Assembly: GCA_949538025.1 (NCBI GenBank)
Contig: CATISI010000132.1
Span: forward strand, 1 to 37,983
Direction of reading: 5' to 3'
Source: Candidatus Poseidoniaceae archaeon
GTDB lineage: Archaea; Thermoplasmatota; Poseidoniia; Poseidoniales; Poseidoniaceae
Length of the DNA stretch: 37,983 bases
Under the pieces are notes generated by a model. That model was not told the origin of the DNA. It was given only the letters and a program-made list of their open reading frames with translations, and did no database searches. A program made the position numbers and the translations under genes. How positions within the stretch are numbered: the first letter of the stretch is position 1; each line of letters opens with the position of its first letter. This document shows, in pieces, positions 18,060-26,289 of the stretch.

Positions 18060-18539
18060 TCACTCAACTATTGATGGGTCAACGCCACCCATGTTGCAGA
18101 TGTGTCGAAACTCGTTTTCTTGGACTGGCTGAATCGAGAGTCGTTGTCCTCTTCGGATCAACAACATATCCGCAAGTGCTTCTTCTTGTCGAACAGCATC
18201 CAATGAGACGATGTTTTCGAGTTCACATACAGGCTCAATATCGACCATGAACCATCGAGGATTTTCAGGAGTTGACTTCTCGTCAAAGTATTTTGATGAC
18301 GAATCCCACGAAGTAAAGTCACCATATCCTTCGTTGCATACTTTGGCGATACCTGCGATGTGAGGTGGTTTGCAGTTAGAATGATAGTAGAGAATGAAAT
18401 CTCCAACTTTCATTTCGTCTCGCATCATGTTCCGTGCTTGGTAATTGCGAACACCGTCCCAATGTGTCTTGCCATCTGCAACAAGTTGCGCATAGGGGTA
18501 GACATCGAGTTCCGACTTCATCAACCAATACTTGACCAT
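18060..18539 (-). CDS. EVE domain (thymocyte nuclear protein 1-like) protein
   Basis: MVKYWLMKSELDVYPYAQL...WDGVRNYQARNMMRDEMKVGDFILYYHSNCKPPHIAGIAKV; PRWFMVDIEPV. Start taken at ATG 18539, because the upstream residues in the ORF track do not fit the family. Confidence 0.8.
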   Translation of the reverse strand: MVKYWLMKSELDVYPYAQLVADGKTHWDGVRNYQARNMMRDEMKVGDFILYYHSNCKPPHIAGIAKVCNEGYGDFTSWDSSSKYFDEKSTPENPRWFMVDIEPVCELENIVSLDAVRQEEALADMLLIRRGQRLSIQPVQENEFRHICNMGGVDPSIVE

Positions 18540-18580
18540 GTTTGTTGGTAGGAATACAGGTCTTATCCCTTTGCTTGGCT

Positions 18581-21500
18581 TCACCACGCTTCTTTGTTGC
18601 TCGGATCATGGATGAGAACGGCCTCCAAGACGTCCGGGTCATCAGCTTTCATTTTTCCAAGTCCCAATCGCCTCGACATCGCAGAAGGTCCTCCAACAAC
18701 ACCGATTCCAAGTTTCTCAAGCGTGACGAAGATGGCAGGAAGCAGCAGTAGGGCACTCGCTGCCGCAACCCAAAGCAAGATGAGGATAACCGTAACGAAC
18801 GGTTTAATTTCAGGAATCGGGATTTGATAGGCAGTAAACATACCAAGGGAAGTAACGACTGCCGCCTCAAATAGCGACATTCCTGTTCCGACTGCAGCGG
18901 AACGAATCGCCTCAATTCCACCGCCGAGTTCACGTATACGATTGGCGATATGAATCGAAAAGTCCACTCCCACTCCAACCAGAATCGAACCAATCATGAC
19001 CGTTACGAGTGATAATGGCACATCCATTTGCCACATGACGAGCCACTGAAGTGCAACGGTGGCGATAACAGGTGATGTCGTCAAAAGAGAATAACGAATG
19101 TCTCTGAACACGACAGCGAGTACAATCAGTGTAAGCACAATGGCAAATCCAAGCGAGGTCCATTGTGAGTCAACAATCAATTTGTTGACTTCGATAGCGG
19201 TTGCAGCGACTCCTGTCAATTTTTCAGCACGTTCTTGATGCGTACCTTGGAATCCTTCAGAGTACTCGTTGATTTGATCAACAGCTACGGCAGTATCAGC
19301 TACTGGAATGAATGGCATGTCGATGTAAATCAGCGTTCGATCATAATCCGAGTTAATGAAAATCTCACGCATTTCCTTTGTTAGTGATGAATAGAATACA
19401 TCAAGCAAGAAAATCTGAGTCTGTCTTGAACCCGGCAATCCAAATTCTTCGGGAGTCGTCAACAGATCCCAAAAAGTTGCACCTTGTGTGACTTCTTGGT
19501 CGAGCAATATTTCGAAGATTTCTCGGGTCTCTTGTGGAAGGGCATTGTAGCCAGGAATTTCTTTTATTTGAGCGAGAATGGGTTGGCCTGAAAGTGTGGT
19601 ACCCAATCCCGTTGCTTTCATCAAAAACACAACAGATACGGCAGATGCATTTTCAACGGTGTTGAGATTTCTCTCTAGCCCGTCAATGAGTTTCAGATTT
19701 TGAGCCGGATCGTCGTTGGTTGGGTCAGTGTCCTGAATATCACCAGATACGTTGGCGTGGACAAGAACCATACCGATTTGCCCTGCGTTAAATTCACGGC
19801 TGTATTGTTTCATTTTGATGACCGGTTGTTCACCTTCTGGAGCCATGCCTAGCAAGTCGATGTTCTCTTCAACGTTAGCCTGGCCCAGCGTCGCTGAAAC
19901 GAGTACGAGAATCAAGAAAAATCCGATCAAGCTACGATTGCGTTTGACCGGAATATCCACCGCGGCATCGAAAACTTTCAATGGAGGATGTTTCGGTTTA
20001 CGCAAATCAAGAATCAGTGTAAGATTCGGTACCATGAACATAGTCAAGATATAGACAACGACAATACCTCCTGAGAGAGCAATTCCGACTGTTTTGATCG
20101 GCGCCATTGGCGTGAAAATCAAGGAAATGAACCCAATAACGGTTGTGACAGCAGATAGGAAAACCGCACGACCGGTCGACTTCATCGAAGCCTGCATCTT
20201 TTCGGATCTGCTGCCCTCCTCTTCAGCGTACCTGTTGGTGATGTGCAAACCGTACGAAACGCCCAGTGCAAGCAAAATTGGACCGACGATAATGACCGTC
20301 ATCGTCACTTCATAATTCGATGCACCTATGATTCCAAGCGTCCAAAAGACTGCACATAATGTTGGAAGTCCGGCAATGATGACAACTTTGATTCCTTGAA
20401 TTGGGCGAATGCCCGAGATTCCTGCTTGCAGTAAATCGGAGTGGAAAACAAACAACCCAAGTGCAACCAAAACAACAGCCATCGGGAAAATTTCCCAAAA
20501 CAAACGGAATGAAAACTCAGTCACTGAATTCGTAATTGGGACAGGCCCTGTCAGGGTCATCTTCAACCCAAGGTCATCCCAAGTACAACGGTCGGCGCTC
20601 GCTGGATTGCCGTTTTGATCGAATTCGCATGGCCGCTGTTCGACTGAGATGTTGTCGAGTCGTTGTTGTGTTGCCTCAATGATATCTTTGGCCTCGACAG
20701 AGTCTACAACTGCAACCGCCATGATGGCTCGATCGAGTTTAATGTCTTCTCCTTCAAAACATCCGATGTCATCAGTCCCTTCGTCGTCCGGTTGGCCGCT
20801 GCATGCGTTAGTATTCCTAGCAAGTTTATCAAGACCTGGAGTTGGTGATCCGTCGTTTTCATACATTTCCCCGATGATCAAATCGATGGTTGTCTGGGAC
20901 GGGATTTCATAACCACCAGCAAATTGATCGTCACCTGCAGACAATGCCGTGTTTACGCTTCCTGCGAAGTTTTCACATAGATCTTCACCGATTGGACATT
21001 GACGCCCCAGTTCGGTAATGAAAGCATCTCGCACACGAGGCAAACTCGAATTGATTTCCTTTAGTACCGTAGAAATTGAAAGAATGTAAATAACGTCATC
21101 GCTCTCGTTATCAGACACGTAAGGGTTGATGCTTTTCTCTACGTAACTGATTTCTTGCAAAATCCTTTGGTCAGTAATGTTGTTTTTATCTGACTCGATG
21201 TAAATGACCATGACGTTAGTTGTCCAATCAGCTTCAACCATTTCGATAAGTTCCTTGACCTCACTTCCATCGGGAAGATATACTTCCATGTCACCGTTGA
21301 CATTAAGCGCAGGTTCGTTCGGATCATCATCAAATTGCGTGTCGTCAAGGAATCCTGACGTTGTAACGAAATACAATGTAATCATCAAAAACAAGGCAAC
21401 AGTTGCAACCGGGAAACGCGTGATAGCACCTGTTGCTCCAGATTTTTGCCATTCTCGTTTCAGCCTCTTTGGAGCTTCAAGGACTGCGTCAACAGCCTTT

Positions 21501-21658
21501 TTTGCATCAAAGTCACGTACACGAGCAGAGATGTCAACCGAGGCTACTCGTACACGTTCTCGGCTGTAATCAGCAATCGCCTGAAGACGCCCAACGTCCT
21601 CCCCATCATGAGAGGATGTTTTCTCTTTGGCGTCATCCGGCATACGGCTACCCAGCAT
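18581..21658 (-). CDS. MMPL/RND-superfamily (SSD-like) multi-pass membrane protein
   Basis: 1025 aa with two TM blocks separated by large extracellular loops: VALGVSYGLHITNRYAEEEG...STGRAVFLSAVTTVIGFISLIFTPMAPIKTVGIALSGGI and ILVGVGVDFSIHIANRIRELGGGIEAIRSAAVGTGMSLFEAAVVTSLGMFTAY. Confidence 0.85.
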   Translation of the reverse strand: MLGSRMPDDAKEKTSSHDGEDVGRLQAIADYSRERVRVASVDISARVRDFDAKKAVDAVLEAPKRLKREWQKSGATGAITRFPVATVALFLMITLYFVTTSGFLDDTQFDDDPNEPALNVNGDMEVYLPDGSEVKELIEMVEADWTTNVMVIYIESDKNNITDQRILQEISYVEKSINPYVSDNESDDVIYILSISTVLKEINSSLPRVRDAFITELGRQCPIGEDLCENFAGSVNTALSAGDDQFAGGYEIPSQTTIDLIIGEMYENDGSPTPGLDKLARNTNACSGQPDDEGTDDIGCFEGEDIKLDRAIMAVAVVDSVEAKDIIEATQQRLDNISVEQRPCEFDQNGNPASADRCTWDDLGLKMTLTGPVPITNSVTEFSFRLFWEIFPMAVVLVALGLFVFHSDLLQAGISGIRPIQGIKVVIIAGLPTLCAVFWTLGIIGASNYEVTMTVIIVGPILLALGVSYGLHITNRYAEEEGSRSEKMQASMKSTGRAVFLSAVTTVIGFISLIFTPMAPIKTVGIALSGGIVVVYILTMFMVPNLTLILDLRKPKHPPLKVFDAAVDIPVKRNRSLIGFFLILVLVSATLGQANVEENIDLLGMAPEGEQPVIKMKQYSREFNAGQIGMVLVHANVSGDIQDTDPTNDDPAQNLKLIDGLERNLNTVENASAVSVVFLMKATGLGTTLSGQPILAQIKEIPGYNALPQETREIFEILLDQEVTQGATFWDLLTTPEEFGLPGSRQTQIFLLDVFYSSLTKEMREIFINSDYDRTLIYIDMPFIPVADTAVAVDQINEYSEGFQGTHQERAEKLTGVAATAIEVNKLIVDSQWTSLGFAIVLTLIVLAVVFRDIRYSLLTTSPVIATVALQWLVMWQMDVPLSLVTVMIGSILVGVGVDFSIHIANRIRELGGGIEAIRSAAVGTGMSLFEAAVVTSLGMFTAYQIPIPEIKPFVTVILILLWVAAASALLLLPAIFVTLEKLGIGVVGGPSAMSRRLGLGKMKADDPDVLEAVLIHDPSNKEAW

Positions 21659-21742
21659 CCCCTAGGGTCTTTCATTGAAAGTATTGCTGTCTCGTTGTGA
21701 GGGAACCGTTGAAAAAGAAACGCAGACAGGGTCAATCGGACC

Positions 21743-21759
21743 CCCCCAGTTACAGGGGG
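21743..21759 (+). other. Hairpin-capable sequence CCCCC-AGTTACA-GGGGG upstream of valS
   Basis: 5-bp G:C arms around a 7-nt loop, 17 nt upstream of the proposed valS ATG (21777). Confidence 0.3.
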
Positions 21760-21776
21760 AAGGGCCGGTGTTAAGC

Positions 21777-24239
21777 ATGGGAACGCCTCGACTTCCAGAA
21801 AAAAGATGGTCAATCGACCTCGAAAAGAGCATACAGGAACAACACTACGCCGATGAAAGCGCGTATCAACAACGATATGGTTTCAAGCCAAAAAGCGGGA
21901 AACCAATTTTTGTGATTGATACACCACCTCCATACCCCTCAGGAACGTGGCATATTGGTGCTGTTGCTCAATATTCCATGATTGATGTCCTAGCGCGTTC
22001 ACAGCGGTTGCTGGGTAAGGAAGTCTATTTCCCCTGGGGCGTGGACCGAAATGGAATCAATATTGAATTCACCGTCGAAAAGAACACAAAGCGAAAGATG
22101 AAGACCTACGACAGAGAAGAGTTTCTCAACCTATGTCGTGAAACCATTGAGACGTTCACCCAAGCCATGCGAAAAACAGCTGCTCGTGTTGGATTATCCT
22201 GCGATTTCGCCGCCGAGTATCTCACCGACGCTTCTGATTACCGATCGGTAACCCAATCAATTTTCATTGAATTGTTCAAAAAAGGAGACATCGTCGAAGA
22301 TTTGAGACCAAACATCTACGACCCTGTGGAAGGAACCACGATTGCCGATGCTGAAGTAGAGCGAATTGGTCGAATGACAAAGTTGGTCGACGTTCGTTGG
22401 AAGACCGAAGATGGTGAAGACCTCATCATCTCGACAACTCGGCCGGAATTGATTTGTGCATGTGGCGTCGTTGTTGTCCATCCCGATGACCAGCGTTATC
22501 AACATCTTATTGGAAAGAAGGCCATTCTTCCAATGCCGGTAACCGGACGTGAACAATCCGTTGAAATTCAGACACACCCCTCGGTTAAGTCCGAATTCGG
22601 AAGTGGAATTTTGATGGTTTGTTCGTTTGGTGATCAAAACGACGTTGCAGTCTTCAGAGAACTTGGCCTAGCGCCGTTCCAAGCAATAGATTTGAACGGA
22701 TGCATGACCTCAATCTCGGGACCGCTAGAAGGATTATCGGTTCTTGATGCCCGAGCAAAAGCGATTGAGATGTTGGAAATACAGGATAACATCGATGCTA
22801 TTGAGGAGCGACAGCAGGAAGTCCCCGTTTCAGAACGAGGAAAGAATCCTGTGGAGATTATCCTTCTGAAAGAATGGTACGTTCGCCAAACACACATGCA
22901 AGAAAAGATGCTCGACTTGATAGAACAGATTGAATTCCATCCACCACGTAACCGACAATTCTTACTGGATTGGATGGACAACATCAGCATCGATTGGCCA
23001 ATATCACGACGACGATGGTACCATACTGAGATTCCAATTTGGTATAGCGAAAACGAGGATTGCATCATCGTTCCACCTGCTGGAACCTATGTACAGCCAT
23101 GGAAAGACGCACCACCAGAAGGATCAAGAGTGTTACAACGAGATACACGAGAAGACATTGGATCTTACTCCGAACTCAAGGAGCAGATGGGACACATCCG
23201 TGGCGAAGAGAAGGTATTCGACACATGGATGGATTCTTCCAACTCCAATCTATTCGTCAGCGGCTATCTCAACCAACCTGACGTTTTCGAGAAGGCGTTC
23301 CCGACAGCATTGCGTCCACAAGGAAAAGAGATTGTCCGTACGTGGTTGTATTACACCCTGCTCAAATCCGCACTGCTGCTCGAACAGCCTGGCTTCAAAC
23401 ACGTGTGGATTGATGGATTGGGGATGGACCCTTGGGGCAGAAAGATGTCGAAATCGCTCGGAAATGGAATCGATGCTGATAGTGTCCTCGAATGTGGCGC
23501 TGGAGGACGAACAGGTTCATGGAAGGTCCGAGGACCTGATGGGTCGGTCAGTCTCAAAGCAAACAAAATTGGTAGCGAATGTTTTCGACTCTGGAAGGCA
23601 TGTGAAGCTCAAGTTGGAGATGATTTCCACATCAACCCAGAAGAGATTGAATCGAAGTACTTTGGTGTACTAACGAAAATATTCAACGTCGCCCGATTTG
23701 CCAGCCAGTTTGATTGTCCAGATGAAGAACCACCTGCACCATATCCGATTGAGGATCGTTGGATTCAGTCCGAATTTGCAACCATGATGGCAATCGTTCG
23801 AACGTCTTGGGAAAACCTCGACATATACACTGCCACTCAGGCTCTTAAGACATTTGGAACAGGGATTTTGCCTTCACATTGGCTTGAAATGGCAAAATCT
23901 CGATTGTACGACGGAGATGAACATGCTGCTTGGACCATTCACAACATTTTACGTGACTTCCTCGCTGCATTCAGCCCAATTTGTCCCTTCTTTTGTCATC
24001 ACATTTCGATGACGCTCTACAAAACAAGCGCAGTTGATGTTGATTCCTTCCCAAACCTACCGCCTGTCGATGAGGATTTGAATGCCAAAACTTCAGACAT
24101 TGAATCGTTCAACAGTGAAGTTTGGAAAACGAAGAAGGAAAATGGCTTGTCATTGAATGCTGAAATTGAAGGCATCGCAATACCAGACAACCTCAAAGGG
24201 TTCAAGGACACCCTCACTCGGATGCACAAATTACTCTGA
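21777..24239 (+). CDS. valS: Valyl-tRNA synthetase
   Basis: Class I motif TPPPYPSGTWHIGAVAQYSMIDVLARSQRLLGKEVYFPWGVDRNGINIE; TTRPELICACGVVVVHPDDQRY; FGSGILMVCSFGDQNDV; KMSKSLGN. The ORF track starts at TTG 21675; ATG 21777 (MGTPRLPEKRWSIDL) is preferred. Confidence 0.85.
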   Translation: MGTPRLPEKRWSIDLEKSIQEQHYADESAYQQRYGFKPKSGKPIFVIDTPPPYPSGTWHIGAVAQYSMIDVLARSQRLLGKEVYFPWGVDRNGINIEFTVEKNTKRKMKTYDREEFLNLCRETIETFTQAMRKTAARVGLSCDFAAEYLTDASDYRSVTQSIFIELFKKGDIVEDLRPNIYDPVEGTTIADAEVERIGRMTKLVDVRWKTEDGEDLIISTTRPELICACGVVVVHPDDQRYQHLIGKKAILPMPVTGREQSVEIQTHPSVKSEFGSGILMVCSFGDQNDVAVFRELGLAPFQAIDLNGCMTSISGPLEGLSVLDARAKAIEMLEIQDNIDAIEERQQEVPVSERGKNPVEIILLKEWYVRQTHMQEKMLDLIEQIEFHPPRNRQFLLDWMDNISIDWPISRRRWYHTEIPIWYSENEDCIIVPPAGTYVQPWKDAPPEGSRVLQRDTREDIGSYSELKEQMGHIRGEEKVFDTWMDSSNSNLFVSGYLNQPDVFEKAFPTALRPQGKEIVRTWLYYTLLKSALLLEQPGFKHVWIDGLGMDPWGRKMSKSLGNGIDADSVLECGAGGRTGSWKVRGPDGSVSLKANKIGSECFRLWKACEAQVGDDFHINPEEIESKYFGVLTKIFNVARFASQFDCPDEEPPAPYPIEDRWIQSEFATMMAIVRTSWENLDIYTATQALKTFGTGILPSHWLEMAKSRLYDGDEHAAWTIHNILRDFLAAFSPICPFFCHHISMTLYKTSAVDVDSFPNLPPVDEDLNAKTSDIESFNSEVWKTKKENGLSLNAEIEGIAIPDNLKGFKDTLTRMHKLL

Positions 24240-25379
24240 TTCATCAATAAGGTCAAGCGTGGTTTGACGGAAGTCCATTTCTTCGAGTTGACCCAGTCGG
24301 AAACCAATCAGACGAATTTTTTCATCCTGGTGAACGTTTTCTGCAAACAGTCTGCGAACTTGTCTCAGAAACACCTCCGTATCATCCATGGCAACAGGTA
24401 TCGAACGACCGTGCGTGTGTGTTTCAAAGCCAGTGTATCGGATTTTGACTTCTGCAAGGCGACCCGCAATTCCCTCAGTTCGTGCTTTTTCCAACACAGT
24501 CTGCGTCAATTGTTCAAGAAGATGAAGTACATGCTCATGATCACTTTGATCGCTGGAAAATGTTCGTTCCTTACCAATCGAGCGGCGAGATCTTAGAGGA
24601 CTGACATCGTTGGATGTCAAACCCTCAACCACCCTTAACAACCAAGAAGCAAATCGGCGAGATGTCATTCTGGCAAGAGCGAGCTCACCCAATCCAACCG
24701 CCTCGTCCATGGTTGTCACACCCCACTCTGCAAGAACGTTCGCAGTTTTCGGGCCAATACCAGGTACTTCTCTTACAGATCGAGCATCAAAGAACTCCGA
24801 TACCTCGTCTGGCAGAACTCGATGAATACCGTTTGGTTTGTTCACTTCGGAGGACATCTTTGCGATGATTCGTGTTGGCCCAATTCCAAAAGAAGCGGTC
24901 AGACCCACTTTCTCATGAATCGATCTTTGGAGTCTTCGTGCAAGAGCCATCGCTTCATCCCAATCGTGCTTGACAATCTCAGTGACATCGAGATAAGCTT
25001 CATCGATGCTCGCCTGTTCGAATTTGTCTGAATTTTGCCTCAGAATCTTCATGACCCGTCGAGAAGCCATCGAATACAACGACCGAGTACCCCGAATGAA
25101 TCGTGCAGGGCCAAAAGGGTGACCTGGACATCGGCGCCATGCTTCAGAAATCGGCATCGCAGACCGAACGCCGTATTGTCTTGCAGCATAGTTGCATGTT
25201 GAAACAATACCTCGTCCACGACCTTGCATCGGATCCGAACCAATGATCAACGGTTCATCCTCAGGAAAGCCATGGTGAAGAATTTCGACTGATGCAAAAA
25301 ATGCATCAAGGTCGCAATGGATGATGATTCGCTCCTCACGCACACATCGACACACTTGTCGGCAGTGTTTGAAATTCAT
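24231..25379 (-). CDS. dinB: Y-family DNA polymerase IV
   Basis: RIIIHCDLDAFFASVEI, FEQASIDEAYLDVTE, GIGPTRIIAKMSSEVNKPNGIHRV, VPGIGPKTANVLAEWGV: catalytic carboxylate motifs intact. The exact start is uncertain (GTG codons also lie just downstream of the ATG). Confidence 0.92.
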   Translation of the reverse strand: MNFKHCRQVCRCVREERIIIHCDLDAFFASVEILHHGFPEDEPLIIGSDPMQGRGRGIVSTCNYAARQYGVRSAMPISEAWRRCPGHPFGPARFIRGTRSLYSMASRRVMKILRQNSDKFEQASIDEAYLDVTEIVKHDWDEAMALARRLQRSIHEKVGLTASFGIGPTRIIAKMSSEVNKPNGIHRVLPDEVSEFFDARSVREVPGIGPKTANVLAEWGVTTMDEAVGLGELALARMTSRRFASWLLRVVEGLTSNDVSPLRSRRSIGKERTFSSDQSDHEHVLHLLEQLTQTVLEKARTEGIAGRLAEVKIRYTGFETHTHGRSIPVAMDDTEVFLRQVRRLFAENVHQDEKIRLIGFRLGQLEEMDFRQTTLDLIDESE

Positions 25380-25452
25380 CCTTCACTTTTCCATTACTCT
25401 CTGCAAAAACACTGAGGTTTGATTTCGGTGATTGGCAATACTTGGTGAGACA

Positions 25453-26289
25453 ATGCATCCAGTAGAACGACAACCTAGTGAATTGCGCATTCCTTCGACA
25501 GGCATCACCCTGCTTGAGGGACCGGGATACTTTGGACAAGACGGGCGGTTACTTGCCCAACATTGGACGAGCATTCTTCTTTCAAAAGGACATGCTGTGC
25601 ATTGGATAGATGGAGGCCATCGATTTGATCCAAGCAGATTTTTTTCATCCATGCGTTCACTCGATTGTCCTATCGAAGACGGTTTACGTCGATTGTATAT
25701 TGGACGAGGATTCACCTTGCATCAACTGCATGCACTGATTCAAAGAGTTCGACATGAGGTTGCATTAACACAGGCATCGATGATTGTTGTTGATAGTATG
25801 CTTACAATGTTTCTTGATGAGCAAATCAAACGATTTGAAGCACGTTCCATTCTACGCCATTGCATGGCCTCGCTTGAAGAAGTTTCTCGATACTGTCCAA
25901 TTGTTCTTCTTGATGGAAAGGCGATGTCGCCCTTGCATCAACAACTCAAGCATACGATGCGACCTTATGTTCACCATCGGTTGAGAGGAACATGGGGCGA
26001 CCGAGAGAAAACAACACTTCGACTCGCAAGTTCCACAGGCATCTACGACGTGGCGATGAAACAACCGAGTCATGCAATAGCTCAACAGCAATTGAATCAT
26101 TTCACATCCATTGATCCAACCGAACAACTGGCGGCTCAAGCAATTGCTCTTCCGACCATCCAAACGGAGCGAGAACCGACCATATTGCACGCACAGCAAG
26201 CCGACGATAATAATCAACATCAGTGCGCCGAACTGGGTGGTCCTGATGTTCACATTCCCGTGCAAGAACGACACGCTGCAATGGATTGA
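25453..26289 (+). CDS. RecA/RadA-like fold protein with degenerate Walker A (candidate ImuA-like accessory factor)
   Basis: RecA-type architecture: ITLLEGPGYFGQDGRLLAQHWTSILLSKGHAVHWIDGGHRFDPSRF (Walker A region and the 'ID..RFDP' strand), then SMIVVDSMLTMFLDEQIKRFEARSILRHCMASLEEVSRYCPIVLLDG (Walker B region). The ORF track starts at TTG 25432; ATG 25453 is preferred. Confidence 0.6.
   Translation: MHPVERQPSELRIPSTGITLLEGPGYFGQDGRLLAQHWTSILLSKGHAVHWIDGGHRFDPSRFFSSMRSLDCPIEDGLRRLYIGRGFTLHQLHALIQRVRHEVALTQASMIVVDSMLTMFLDEQIKRFEARSILRHCMASLEEVSRYCPIVLLDGKAMSPLHQQLKHTMRPYVHHRLRGTWGDREKTTLRLASSTGIYDVAMKQPSHAIAQQQLNHFTSIDPTEQLAAQAIALPTIQTEREPTILHAQQADDNNQHQCAELGGPDVHIPVQERHAAMD

Noticed and set aside
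22930-23673. 247 aa +strand ORF inside valS
   Set aside because: Out-of-frame reading of a confidently identified valS; Arg/Ser/His-rich nonsense composition.
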